The notes: generated by a model from the sequence alone, not told the origin. Counted from the stretch's first letter, positions 11,344 through 23,530 are shown. The stretch is 64,000 bases of DNA from Erigeron canadensis (GCF_010389155.1 NC_057762.1:6993513-7057512), one strand, 5' to 3'. Made by a program: numbers and translations.

Positions 11344-13150
11344 ATGTCAGACAACATCCCTTATAATCTGGAACCCTTGTACCAGGAGTTTGTTACTGCC
11401 CATACCCTCCGCCATTATCAGGCCCACAATCATCTTCTTATAAGCAAACAAGATCATGTTTGTTCACAGGTAAAATATGTTTCCATTGTCGATTCAGTTA
11501 AATGTTTTAGTCATTATTTTAAAACAGTCGGTAGTTCTCATGGCTTGTGGAATGAGTACCGCTGTTATCTGGAACCCTTGTATCAGGAAAACTGTTTCCA
11601 TTAAAGTACCTACACCTATCGTAGGCCGACCCAATTATTGGACTGTTGTTGGTTTTGGCATTTGTCGTGGAATTCTTGACCTTAAGCTTGTCAAGATCGC
11701 ACAAGATGATCCAAATAGTACTAACACCCAAGTTTTGGTATACACGTTAAGTTCGGGAGGGGCTTGGAGAAGACCATTAAGTAGAAATCTTCCTCATAAC
11801 TTGATTAGATTTAGATATAAAGGGGTAGCTATAGATGGTTTTTTATATTGGCTTGCCGCTGATAGTAGTAATGTGGTTGATGGATTTGGATATCGCAATT
11901 TAATCATGTCATTCGATTTGACAAGTGAAGAATTTACCAAAGTAAACCTTCCTGGTGCTTTAGCACTCACGCTCCACATTGATTCGTTGTTATCTAACCT
12001 AAGGGAGTCTCTTGCTCTTTTCGAGTTTGAGTAGAGGACTTCAGAAAAATTTTGTGCATTGGAATAGAGGACTTCAGAAAAATTTTGTACTTTTGTTATC
12101 TGTAAGATCCATGTTTCACATTAGTTATGTTGAATCTTATTTCATTGTAAACATTATGCACAGCTACTTTGTTGACATTCACTATGTTTTGATGTTGGTC
12201 TAATTTGTGCTTCAACTTTTTCCTGGTTGTCTTACACTCATTTTCCACTATGCCAGAGATGTATGGTATATATGTTTTGTTATTTCTGTTTTCCTAATCA
12301 TATTATACTGCATGATTTTCTATCTCATTGATATATTATAGGAGGGTACAATCTGAATTTTTCAGTTTTTCCTTATGTTTCAAGATATCTTGGATTTATC
12401 TTATTCCATTATTGATATGAAATCAGGAACATTTATCAACCATCCTCTACAAAAGATAGTGCATGGCTGCTTCCTCAAACCTTTCATACATGTGAGGATG
12501 AGCCTTCCTTCACCATTGAGGCATTAACCTTGGTGAACTAGTACTTTCGCTTTTGTCTTATATTTCGTTAGATCTTTTTATGCCTAAGTGTTGATAGGAA
12601 TAGGGAAACTTGATGTTGATACAGAATATTTACCCAAATCCTTTGAAACCGGTCACTTCAATTTGGCTAAACGTCAGTAATTGGATTTCTAAGACTACCT
12701 TGTGTATTTGGGAGGTGAAATAGGGCCAAGCTATGTAACTTTTTTTTTTTTTGAATTGTCATTACGTATATTAAACAAATGATCCAGCAAGTTACTTGGA
12801 TCATACAGTTACAAGCCAGTTAGATCTAAGATGACTGCAATATGTAAACTGCTCATACGTGTCTAAGTATGGATGGGATGATTGGGGATGGTTGTACTAG
12901 ATCTTTCAATAAGCTATACACCATTAATGCACGTGATAATGCATTAGTACATCCAACACTGGGATTCCGAAGGAATGGTGCACCCATAATTGAAGTAAAG
13001 AATGAAAATGAAAATAGATTTGATTTGGAATATGAACTTGCTAATTATGAGCCAGAACCAACAAGCAACACTAACATCGGAGTTCATGGAATAGGTGGTT
13101 CCTTTTTGGTGCATTCCTACATGGAAACACTACTTTTGCTTGGTCATTGA
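11344..13150 (+). pseudogene. Broken F-box / F-box-associated-domain gene
   Basis: Translation from 11344 begins MSDNIPYNL, the usual start of this F-box family. It then jumps directly into mid-protein sequence (FVTAHTLRHYQ), so most of the F-box is missing. A frame change near 11530 leads into a long stretch with F-box-associated-domain features (VIWNPCIRK, GFGICRG, VYTLSSG, FDLTSEEF), ending with a stop at 12034. The expected C-terminal part (SFNKLYTIN, VHPTLGFRRNGAPIIEV, YMETLLLLGH, stop) follows only at 12869-13150, after an 830-bp insert that matches the downstream 3' flank. The family supplies substrate-recognition subunits of SCF ubiquitin ligases. Missing F-box, frameshift and interruption make a functional product unlikely. 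Confidence 0.75.
12092..12865 (+). repeat. 3'-flank block, copy 1, inside the broken F-box gene
   Basis: Starts TTTGTTATCTGTAAGATCCATG and runs to GTAAACTGCTCATACGTGTC. It is collinear with 13289-14050 (shared words GTGCTTCAACTTTT, AGTGCATGGCTGCTTCCTCA, CACCATTGAGGCATT, CAAGTTACTTGGATCATACA). It separates the two coding parts of the F-box relic, which suggests unequal exchange between tandem F-box genes rather than an intron. Confidence 0.8.
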
Positions 13151-13288
13151 GGGATGATTATGGGACAATGACCAAAGTGTGCATCTGAGTAGAGGACTTC
13201 TGAAAGATGCAAGTAAAGTTCTTGAAATTAGATTTCACGCAGGTTAAAAGTTAACAAAAATTTAAACGCATTACATGTAGATTCATGC

Positions 13289-14050
13289 TTTGTTATCTGT
13301 GAGATCCATGTTGAACATTAGTTATGTTAAATATTACTTTATTGTAAGCACTATGCACAATTACTTTGTTTTCATTTAATCTTTATGTTTACTGTTGGTC
13401 TAATCTGTGCTTCAACTTTTATCTGGTCGCCATGCCCACTATGCCAGAGATGTGTAGCATAAGTTTTTTATTATACCAGATTACCAGATGATGTTCTATC
13501 TCATTAATATAATTAGGGTACAGCCTGAGTAATTACGGTCTTCATTTTTTCCTTATGTTTCAAGATATCATGGATTTATCATATTCCATTATTGATATGA
13601 AATTAGGAACATCTATCAACCATCTTTACAAAAGCTAGTGCATGGCTGCTTCCTCAAAACCTTTCATAGTGAGGATGAGCATTCCTTCACCATTGAGGCA
13701 TTGACCTTGGTGAACTAGTACTTTCACTTTTCTCTTATATTTCGTTAAATCTTTTTATGTCTAATTGTTGATTGAAACAGGTCATACTTGATGTTGATAC
13801 AGAATATTTACCCAAAGACTTTGAAATCAGTCACTTCAAATTGGCTAAATTAATGTCACTAATTGGATCTCTATGACTACCTTGTGTATTTGGGGGGTCA
13901 AATAGGGCCAAGCTATGTAAGTTATTTTTGAACTGTCATTATGTATATATTAAACAAAGTGATCCAGCAAGTTACTTGGATCATACAATTACAAGCCAGT
14001 TAGATATAAGACGGCTGCAATATGTAAACTGGTCATACATGTCAAATTGA
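13289..14050 (+). repeat. 3'-flank block, copy 2, downstream of the broken F-box gene
   Basis: Second copy of the block at 12092-12865, here in its natural place after the YMETLLLLGH-stop end of the F-box relic. A third, short match (GTAAACTGGTCATACGTGTC) occurs at 14848. Confidence 0.8.
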
Positions 14051-14440
14051 GTAAACATAAACTCGTTGTATACTTTCATTTCTTTTTCAGGCTGACTAGA
14101 ATTGGTATCGAGTGGATTAGTGTACTTTTATTGTAATTTGATTTTTTAAATCTTTGTTTATTAAAGCTCCATTGCATTTTAATACTAACCGGCTATGGCG
14201 ACTCAAAGATGTCCATGATTTGATTAAGAAAAACCAGGTAATTCATTTCTCTCTTTATAAAAGTTGCTGTTTTAATAAAAAAATTTTTTTTTTTTCTTTT
14301 AGAATGTGTGCAGTTTAATCCAAGTTCAGTTTTTTGTTGCAGAAACTATAAAGAATAGAAGCCATAGTTGTAACGAACAAGGAAAACAATGTTCACAAGA
14401 TGCCTGGTTTTAGTGCAGATGTTTTTGAAAATATGAGTTT
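14025..14440 (+). repeat. Duplicated exon-like block, copy 1
   Basis: Collinear with 14848-15265. It carries an exon-like piece before a GTAATTCATTTCTCTC donor-like site, and a second piece after TTTTTTGTTGCAG. The plausible peptide (NRLWRLKDVHDLIKKNQ) is broken by stops upstream. I do not recognise the gene. Confidence 0.6.
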
Positions 14441-17096
14441 GGTTCAAGGTTTGTCAAAATTTTTATGTTAACCATGAACAAAACTTATGAACATGACAGT
14501 TGGCAAATAGTGTTTTGAACCGCAGAATATTAGGGAAACTTATGAACATGACAGTTGGCAACTAGTGTTTCAAAATTTTTATGTTAACCATGAACAAAAC
14601 TTATGGAGTTATGATACTGACTTGCGCACATTACTTTTCAGGGCTACAGTTGCTTATGACCAACAAGACCTTGCCTTTGCAGTAATTAAGACTTCATAGT
14701 TATCCTTTGGATCAATCCACTTCGGAATGGCCTTCCAAGCCTTCTTATTTCAAGTAATTTTTCTCTCTTTCAATTCTCCAACACACACACATACATACAT
14801 ACAAGACACATTAATTTGCTCTATTGACAAGTCTATTTTAGCATGCATTATGTAAACTGGTCATACGTGTCGAAGTGAGTAAACATAAACTCGTTGAATA
14901 CTTTCATTTCTTTTTCATGCTGACTAGAATTGGTATACTAAGAGTAGATTAGTTTAGTTTTACTATAATATGATTTTTTAAATCTTTGTTTATGAAAGCT
15001 CCATGCGTTTTGATATTAACCGGCTATGGCGGCTTGAAGATGTCCATGATTTGATTAAGAGAAACCAGGTAATTCATTTCTCTGTTTATAAAGTTTTCTC
15101 TTTTAATAAAAAAAATTTCTTTAAGGATGTGTGCGGTTTCATCTAAGTTCAGTTTTTTGTTGCAGAAACTATAAAGAATTGAAGCCTTAGTTGTGACGAA
15201 CAAGGAAGACAATGCTCACAAGATGGCTGATGGCTGGTTTTAGTGCAGATGTTTTTGAATATATGGGTGTTTGATGTTTGAACTGCAGATTAGTAGGAAA
15301 ACATGCATTTTTTCCAGTGATTAATCATATGTCTTTCTGAAATGGAGTTATTTTAGTTTATAACTTTTTTTGTATGACAATATAACTAAGTCTCTGGAGG
15401 TTAATCACAAAATATAGGTTTAGTTTTACAGAACGCATATGGGTTTGGTTCACGGTTTGTCAATATTTTAATATTGACAATGAACACCCCTAGACTTATG
15501 AACATGAGAGTTGGCAAATAGTGTTTGAACTGAATAATATTAGGAAAGCATACACTTTTCAGGACATATTACAGTTGCTTATGACCAACAAGGCCTTGTC
15601 TTTGCGATATCAATGGAAGGTGGTGCTATCAAATTATTTGATTCACAGTCATATGATAAGGTTCCAATCTATCATCTTGAAGGAAAAAAACAGAAACAAA
15701 ATAAAATAACTCTTGTTCAATAAACAGATTGAAACATTCTTGCATCTAAATATGATCCTTATCATTCATTTAGGGCACATTCATTTAGGAGATATGGCTG
15801 AGGTGTGGGATATAAAATTCAGCAATGATGGTAAATCAATGCTTCTGATCACCAAGAGTAACACCATTTATGTCTTAGATGCATATAATGGCGAGAAGGT
15901 TAACAATTTGTTTACTCTGCTAATATGATTATTATTTATGTATATTTTTGTTTATCGAAGTATTTTATGCAGAGATGCGGATTTAGTGTGGATGCTTCTC
16001 CAAACACAACAATTGAGGCCACATTTGCCCTTGATGGCCAAATATGTGCTTTCAGGTATATTCAATTGCATTGGTTCTGTTCAATATGAATCTTATGCCT
16101 ATAAGTTATAGCCCATGCTGATTAATTAATCTCGTATAAACATTGCCCTGAATACTTGATGAAATTAGACAATCATCTTGAAAGTGAAACGGAAATTTTA
16201 AGCATGTTTTCTAATGAAGGAACTTCATCAATGTTTGCCCCTGGTTGGTTCTGACTTCTGATGGTAGCACTATTTTAGTAAAAAGAATCATCTCCTAAAA
16301 CAAATGATTATGTTCCAGGATCTGGAGATGGAACATTGAATGGTTGGAGCATCCCCGCCAGAAGCAAGGTATATAAATTTGCACCTAATATGTACTTCAG
16401 ATTACGCCATCTATTACTTGACTATCAACTCATGCATCATTAATACTTTTATATTCATGGGAGCAAAAATATAAAAGCCACCATCTGCCTTACTTGAAAA
16501 ATAATGGTTGGAAAAATCTATTCGTCATGTCATGTTTGTTGCTGTTTCTAAGGGGGTCCTTACTTTCTGGATACCCAGAGATGCAAATTCAGCTGTTGCC
16601 AGTTTTGACTACTCTAAAGAGAAGTTTTTACTACAAAGGGATTTTGAGCAACTACTTTATATTTGTTGTTCCCCTGATCATCCACATCACAATTTGAAAC
16701 TGCTCTTCACTGCCTCAGCAGGATGACATTTGCATGCTTGTATAGTGGTAGTATTACTGGTCTAGTTGCAAAACTGGGAAGTGAAGGAGACTCTGAGTAT
16801 TGGGCTAGTCGTTGAGTCCCCAATCAAATATTTTAATTTCTATTCTAATTAGTATGGTTAGTTTTTTTGTTCCATATTAGGTTCTACCAACTGCTAACCA
16901 TTTGTGTCGTCATCTTGTATGTATATTCAGTATCATGTTCCACAATTTTCAATCAGTAGGATGGTTTACAAACAAAAGTTCCTAAAATCATTTGCTGTGT
17001 AATGCCGTCCACCATTTTCATCATGATTTGTAACTTGCTTTGGTGATGACCTGGCCAAATGGTTCAGTCTGGTTGAACAGTTTTATGAGAATCAAG
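14441..17096 (+). pseudogene. Truncated second copy of the WD40 (APRF1-like) gene
   Basis: Intron 5 to the 3' flank of the gene at 634-8425 is repeated here with exons 1-5 absent. Exon 6 appears twice, as a fragment near 14640-14682 and again near 15562-15660, where its 5' codons for LRLRGRP are deleted. Exon 7 (about 15775-15898) has lost the FDTFLVGG segment. Exon 8 (about 15974-16057) has an extra A near the end that shifts the frame. Exon 9 (about 16319-16368) is intact. Exon 10 begins mid-exon near 16522, lacks [13 protein letters not shown], and reads past the original stop. No functional protein is expected. The copy ends at 17096, where the parental locus has the Helitron-like insertion. 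Confidence 0.88.
14848..15265 (+). repeat. Duplicated exon-like block, copy 2
   Basis: Second copy of the block at 14025-14440. Here the exon-like piece opens with ATG and encodes MRFDINRLWRLEDVHDLIK before the GTAATTC donor-like site. The two copies flank a short WD40-locus duplicate (14441-14700), so the duplication unit included both. Confidence 0.6.
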
Positions 17097-17748
17097 GTAT
17101 GTTTTGGTTCTGCTGATTGTAAGGACTTTGTAATCAAAATTGTGTACAACGATTGTATATAGTTTGATTTAATGTTAAGTGAGTGATTCAATTATACACT
17201 TGTTCTTCAATTCAATAATCATACCTCAGAGCGAGCGAAGGTTGAGGAATTGAAGAATCGTTGGAGAGGGCTGTTCATTTGTGATAAACAACAACCAGAA
17301 ACAGTACCAAGATCGAGTGATTCGATTTTGAAGAACAACCAAAACAGGGACGGTTGATTGTTTGCGGTGTGAGGTCAAGGCTGAAGAAATTGGATTTGCT
17401 TGATTCTTACCTTTGATCTTCGCCGACAACAAGAAGAAAAAAAGGAACGGAAGCTAGTGAAGGTTAGGAGAAAAGGCAGAATCTTGGTAATTGGTGAGAA
17501 AAGTCAAACTTTTTGGATTTTGGTAAGCAACGTGAATCAAAAGGAAAAAGAGGCAGTGACTCTTCAATCCAAAGGTTCCTTATCCTTTTATTTCTTATCA
17601 ATTTAATTATAAGGATTCTATTTATTAGAGTTTACATTGGGAAAACTTTAGAATTATTTTAAGAATTATTGTGGTTAGAAAGAAATAAAGTTTTTGATAA
17701 TTGTTGGAAGTATAGTAATTTAAGTATTAAAAGTAAAACTTAGAAACC

Positions 17749-18622
17749 ATGTCGGGTTCAAGCGGTAACAACAACAACAATGCACTTTCAATGTCCGGTT
17801 TTAAATTCTACAAATTACCCCGTTTGGGCTATTCGTTTCAAAACTATTTTAGAAGCAAACGGTATATGAGAAGTTATAGAACTAGGCACTGAAACCGATG
17901 TAGAGAAAAAAAAGGCCGTGATGGCGTATATATTTCAAGCGTTGTCAGAAGATCTAGTTTTACAAGTTGCAAATTGTAAGACCGCAAAAGAAGTGTGGGA
18001 TGCACTTAAGACAAGATATGTTGGAGAAGATAGAGTAAAAAAGGCAAGATTGCAAACACTCAAATCCGAGTTTGAGATGTTGCAAATGAACGAGGAAGAG
18101 ACAATCGATGCATTTACCGCGAAGATAGATGGGATTGTCACTAAGGCAGCGAATTTGGGTTCAACATTTGATCAACCAAGTCTAGTACAAAAACTTCTGA
18201 ATTCTGTACCAGATAGGTTTATACAAGTTGTTGCATCCATCGAGCAACACTGCGACCTTGACAAAATGACGCTAGATGATGCGATAGGAAGATTGAAGGC
18301 TTTCGAGGAGAGAACAAAGTTTAAGAATAATAAAGAAAGTGATGATCAAAACAAGTTATTGTTGACACGTCACAACAATAAATTTAATCAAGGAAGGGGT
18401 TTTGGGAAACGTGGACAAGATTCGTCGAGAGGACGAGGCAGAGGGAAATATAAAGGCGAAGGTCACAACTCAGAGGATTCGGCAGGAAACGACAAAAAAC
18501 CGCGAATGAATGTTGACAAGTCGCAAACAGATTGCTACAAGTGTGGAAAACTTGGGCACTATGCTTATGAAGGTTCAAGCACAAAAGAGAAAGGGATTTG
18601 CAGGACTCTCCATAGAGACTGA
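17749..18622 (+). pseudogene. Copia-type gag (UBN2) relic, gag-only
   Basis: An ATG at 17749 starts a Gly/Asn-rich leader. A one-base frame change before about 17800 and an in-frame TGA at about 17865 break the N-terminal part. From 17918 the frame is open for 234 codons, with the typical gag helices (QALSEDL, AKEVWDALKTRY, FDQPSLVQKLLNSVP), a basic Gly/Arg-rich region and the start of a CCHC knuckle (CYKCGKLGHYAYE). The last knuckle Cys is missing, and the frame runs into unrelated sequence and stops. Protease, integrase, RT and RNase H are absent, so this is an internally deleted retroelement. Confidence 0.8.
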
Positions 18623-18639
18623 TGATGATGAGCACTTCT

Positions 18640-19330
18640 GATGTGCTTTACTGACGAAGACTAGAAAGTTTGAAGGCTTGATCGTGTGACGCGATCAAGA
18701 CAGAGTCGTGTGATGCGGAGAAGTAACATGTGAAGGGTGGATTGACAAGATTTAGTGATTGGATCAAGTCAAAGCAAAGACCGTGTGATGCGGGAAATAA
18801 CCTGTGAAGGGTGTAATTTAATCAGTGATTGAATTATAAGGAAACACGTGTAACGCGGTTTCAATCCGTGAAGGATCAAAACTCTGTTAGAGAATTAAAG
18901 GTTGTGTAAAATAACCAAGTTTACCGTGAAGGATGGTTCGTGATGAACAAGGTCAGTGATTGATTAAAAGTAAATGGTGCGATGCCAAGTGGTGAAAAAC
19001 TATAAAGCAAGTTTGTGTGACGCAGACTCGTATGAAGCATATTTGTGTGAAGAAAAGTTCCTGAGGAGCAAGAAGATGGTGTGACGTCATCAAAGATTTA
19101 TAAAGACAAGATTCTACTACAAGTTGAGAAGACTTGGATCAAGCAAAGACTAGGCGTGATGCGAAGACGGGTTTGAAGATTAGAAGAACAAGTCTTAAAC
19201 AATTGGGGGGGGATTTACAACAAAAAAACATATAAAAGCAAGCAAGGAATGAAAGATTGTAATGACAAGTTGAAAACTCTTACTTTAAGTTTGTAAGTTG
19301 AAAACTCTTACTTTAAGTTAGCATATAATA
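18640..19330 (+). repeat. Retroelement spacer with a recurring GTGTGA(C/T)GCG motif and a candidate polypurine tract
   Basis: Downstream of the gag relic, variants of GTGTGAYGCG occur about seven times between roughly 18684 and 19160, interleaved with GTGAAGGRTG words. A G-run (AATTGGGGGGGG, about 19201-19211) looks like a polypurine tract. A 25-bp direct duplication (AAGTTGAAAACTCTTACTTT) lies at about 19266-19318. No 3' LTR could be recognised, so the element is incomplete or the LTR is too diverged. Positions 17097-17748 may hold the 5' LTR or leader but show no clear pairing. Confidence 0.5.
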
Positions 19331-20880
19331 TTAATTTGTAAAAATAGTTATCGTTAACATGTTAGAAAAAATGGCTCAAATTAATGCGACATTTAAACGT
19401 AGGTTTAGAATATGTAGATGGATATCTATATATATATAATATAAAGTTGAGTTATAGTTGCTTAGTTAGAACAAAAGTTGTGATTAAATTTATGAGGGGC
19501 TTAATGCATTGATGTTTATTATGTTTATGGTACTTGTATGTTGAGTGGAAAAAATGAGGTAATTTATGATTCAATTTTGAATGTAATGTTATTTTTATTT
19601 GTTAACGAGGACTTTTGAGTTACCTATTAGTGATTATGGTTAAAGTTATGGTATATATTCATAATTTTATGACAAAATTTTGAGTTACCTATAAGTGATT
19701 ATGGTTAGGAAGTTATGGTTAATGCATAATGTTTATAAAGTGTTAGCTTTTATATTAGGTATTTGATTATATGTATGATTGTATGACTACCTAGGTGAGT
19801 TTATTTATTAAGTTTTGTTTTTTATGATTTTTTTTAATATATGAAAATGGCAGGAAAAAGGGGTTTCTGTGAATGGAGGGATTGATTTCAGAGATGGAAG
19901 TTAATGCTTTTAGAAGACTTTCCCTTACGGTTTCATGAGCACTGTTTGCTTGAGTTGCTAGGCCTCTTGGTAAAAGTAGACAAACTTTTATGGGTTTACG
20001 TTAGTCTAACTCTGTTTTAACTTTTGATGCTTTTTTTTTATATATATAAATATCGTTTATATGTCTCCTTATATTTAGGCCAGTTATTTGAGAATGTATT
20101 GAACTTTTGCACATTTTGCCATCGTATGAACCAAGCTTTTAGATAGTACTGCTTCGTGTATCTGACCTTTTTATAACATCTAAACCGATGCTGTGGACCC
20201 TGTTATGATGACATGATGATGATGATCTAGCAGTTTCATCAAAGGGACTGAGAACCTAGTGAAAAGGTCACGGGGTACATGCAATAACAAGTTCTTGAAG
20301 TTCAATACATATAAAATGAAGGTGTTACTTCTGATTCAGTTTGAGATTCTATGACCACATTTTGATATTTGAATTTATGTTGTCCGTTTTATGTATCTTT
20401 ATAACATGTCCCTAGAGCACATGGAGTTGTTTTCTTTCAGAATACAAAGTTGAAACAAATGACGAGTCAAATAAGGCACATCATTGTAAGTATTTCACAC
20501 ATACATACATATATATATATCTTTAATCGGATTTAAAGCCACAAACTATATTGTAGGTCAGGGGGAAAAAATGTAAATGCCCAAGATTCCCTTAGTCCTG
20601 TAGAGGAATTTTCCCTCTCAAGCCAGCGACCCTGTAGGTTTTTCTCATAACTATCATTCTATTATTTGTTTCCCATATGAGCAAGTTGATCAGCATTGTA
20701 TCTCAGTTTAGCTATAAGAACATTCGACACACTTTATTTTCTATTTGATTCACAAAGCAACAAACTTTTAGACAAAAACCTATGTGTGTTATCAATTTAT
20801 GGTACTTCATAAGTTTATCCCCTTGCAATATGATGGTTTTCTTACCATAGAACAATGTAACAGGGGTATTTTGCTCTCAG
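19331..20880. other. AT-rich intergenic sequence without recognisable genes
   Basis: Only short AT-rich stretches are seen. Two near-repeats (GAGTTACCTATTAGTGATTATGG near 19618 and the similar TGAGTTACCTATAAGTG near 19682) indicate a local duplication of about 65 bp. Intron-like sequence belonging to the SNARE relic may begin near 20440. Confidence 0.4.
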
Positions 20881-21270
20881 GGGGAAGACTCACGACTTCA
20901 ATGGAGAATCTAAAAAGGTTGACTGACAAAATCAAAGTTGGCAATAGAGCTATTCTGGAAACGGGACAGGTAGGTGCTTTCATCTTGCAAGATTCAACAG
21001 CATGAGCCTTTGCAGCGTGCGAACCATACTTTCCTACTTTATGCTAGGTTTGTTATATGCGTTCTTATTTACCTTCTGAATTATGCATTTTGTCTCCTGA
21101 ACAAGGGTTATAAACGTATCAATGCATGTTTTGCAGCTCGATGGGGTAAAAGTTAATGTAGATAGGAGCAAGAAAGATTTGTGTGGCATGTCAAATAAAA
21201 TGAACCAAACATTGCCTCTACTATCAACCATCATCGCACACTATTTTTTTAGATACAAGAGGGTCATTTG
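20881..21270 (+). pseudogene. VTI1-type v-SNARE gene fragment (relic)
   Basis: After an acceptor-like CTCAG at 20880 the translation GRLTTSMENLKRLTDKI ... ETGQVGAFILQD aligns with the linker and SNARE-motif start of plant VTI1 proteins. One base is then missing, and another frame continues IQQHEPLQRANHTFLLYA. After TTTTGCAG at about 21136 the next exon reads LDGVKVNVDRSKKDL, matching the LHGVDxxVDKSKKxL core of the SNARE helix. The C-terminal membrane anchor is not recognisable. VTI1 proteins act in Golgi-vacuole vesicle fusion. This copy lacks the N-terminal domain and is frameshifted. Intron positions are kept, so it arose from genomic DNA, not from a processed transcript. Confidence 0.65.
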
Positions 21271-21575
21271 TATTCGTAGAGAGGCTTTATCGTCCATCCT
21301 AACAGGGAGGAGTATTGGATACTGAGACCGTTGTTACACTCAAGAATGCAAAGCGCCAGTGATTTTGCAATGAATATGTTGGCTTGGAACCGAATCTTGG
21401 AATGCTAGAAGGAAAGGATGGGGTGCATCAACAGTGCTTTTGGTATTTGGCAATTTGAGGTTTGTCTATGAGGCATCTGCCAATTTTTTATACGCACACA
21501 TTTATTCTATTTGATCTTTTATATTAGTATGACATCATTCATGCACTTGCTTATAATCAACTTTTTGGAGTGTAG

Positions 21576-21779
21576 CTTTCCCTAGAAAAATTTGTCGAAC
21601 TCGTGAAGGTAATGGAACATAGATATGGTGACAAGGACTTTGTGACTAGCCAAGACACTACAATTCTAGCTCCAGGCACCTATTATCTCACTAAAGTTGA
21701 CTCCAGGTACAGTAGATTATATTCAAAAGAGACCACCAAGTTGGCTAATGGTCACTGGTTAAGATTGTTTGGCAGATAA
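21576..21779 (+). pseudogene. HMG-CoA synthase last-exon fragment
   Basis: Following a TGTAG acceptor at 21575, the frame reads [41 protein letters not shown] and LANGHW. This is the conserved C-terminus of plant 3-hydroxy-3-methylglutaryl-CoA synthase (mevalonate pathway), where the native protein ends close to NGH. The usual stop is gone and the frame runs on to 21779. The upstream catalytic exons are absent from the window, so this is an isolated exon. The segment 21300-21460 contains another exon-like stretch (VLDTETVVTLKNAKR) that I cannot assign. Confidence 0.75.
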
Positions 21780-22828
21780 TATAGCTTTAGAGACATCAGG
21801 GGGTGGGTCTTTATAAATGTTTGTTTTGCTTCAGTTCAAGTGTGATATTGGCAGATAATGTAGCTTTAAAGCCACCAAGTTAGTGTTCTTTATTATGATT
21901 TGAGATAAGTTAAATGCCTTTTGTAGGAAGGGTAAACTTTAATCTCTCAAAGAGAATTGCACTATGGCAAGATTATAATAATTTTTACGGTTGTTTAATT
22001 ACATGGTGTTCACATGTAAGCAACCTTTACACCATTTATCTAACCGTCTGTATATGTGTAGATGATAGGCTTGGTACGAGTCGAGTGTTCATATTCTAGG
22101 AGTGAGGGGTTAACATCACTAATTTTTGTGGGGCTGTGTCTATATAATAATCATTTTAATGATAAATATATATCATATGTATAGATATATGAACTTTGTA
22201 TTTCATTTTTAAATAATCAATAAAACAAGCACTCAATCGCTGGGTGGGTTAGTAACCATGCGAGGCTGGTCTGTTAGTAAACTTTCTTAACATGTATTAG
22301 GAGGTTACTATACGTTTGTTAGCACATCAAGTCATGTAAGTAAAAAAAGAAGGAAACATGCGATATATGGTATATTGGTATATTCCCAAAAGCGAGATCT
22401 TGGAAATTCCCAATTCTACTGTGGAACCCAGTATCACTTACTCTAAGAATGAGAACATATCTTTTTTTGATCCTGCATGTAAATGTAAAAATGTAGTAGA
22501 AGTCATAACACTTTTAATCTACATGTACATGGGAGATTAACCTGGACAGTAATAGTTATTCCATTTTCCTTTTATTCACTTATATTAAGCGCCTTCTATC
22601 CAAAGTGTAGTTCGTTTATAATTATGATTTTATAAACATGTTAAGTATATATTAGGACGAGTTTAGATGGCGACTTAATTGTGACGATATGTTGTTACAT
22701 GTATTTAGCTTTTAATTATTTTTCCATTGCTTCATTGTGTCTATCTTAATGGTATCATTGAAGGTGTTGACGTGTTGTTATCAGTTCTATTTCCTCTAAG
22801 TTAGGGTGAAGCTCATGGCTGTTATGAT
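21780..22828. other. Intergenic sequence left of the Copia element
   Basis: A GGCAGATAAT/TAGCTTTA word is repeated near 21771 and 21850. Otherwise I see only AT-rich sequence without gene or transposon ends. Confidence 0.35.
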
Positions 22829-22833
22829 ATTAA

Positions 22834-23529
22834 TGTTGGAATATGATCACGTAAAATGAACGTATGTCCGAAAAGTATTTAAGCCTATGCGGTCACACCT
22901 CAACGTGAATGTTAATATAAATTAATTAATATATTAAATGTAATTTATTGATTAATTTGATCACGAAAATCTAACGGGGGTTCGTTAAAAGAGTTAAAAG
23001 TTAACGGTACTTAATTAACGGACTTAACGGAGAAGAGTTGGAATTAGGAAACAATTAGGAAACTTCTCTAGATGGTTCTCTAAGGGGGCCGGTCGACTAG
23101 GGCTCAAAACCCTCCAAGACTTGGTCATTAAGTTTCCTAATCCTATAAATATAAACCTATGTTATTTGGTTTTTCACACAATTAAATCCATAGGGTTTTC
23201 TCCTCTCTTTTCTCTCCCTCTCTCTCGACCGAAACCAATAAACCCAAGGGTTTTTGGTTTTCGGTTTTCATAGCTAGGAAAAGGAGTTTTCGGGTTAGCT
23301 AGGTTTTCGGGTTTAAGCAAAGGGTTGTTCGTGATCAAGTACTAGCATACATATGTTCCACCGTTGAGTGTGCAATCGTAGAGAGGTTAAGTTAAACCTT
23401 ATTTTGTCTTCAATCTCTCCATATTAAGGTACACATTCTATTCCTTGGTTAATTAGTTAAACTACATAGATCTTGTCTTCCGTTGCGTGCTTTGTGATTT
23501 GTTGTGATAATTAGTTATAAAATCCAACA
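22834..23529 (+). repeat. 5' LTR of the Copia element
   Basis: Begins TGTTGGAATATGATC and ends AATCCAACA. A TATAAATATAAACC word in the middle (about 23144-23157) is a plausible TATA region, and a TTTTCACACAATTAAAT stretch follows. Confidence 0.95.
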
Positions 23530-23530
23530 G

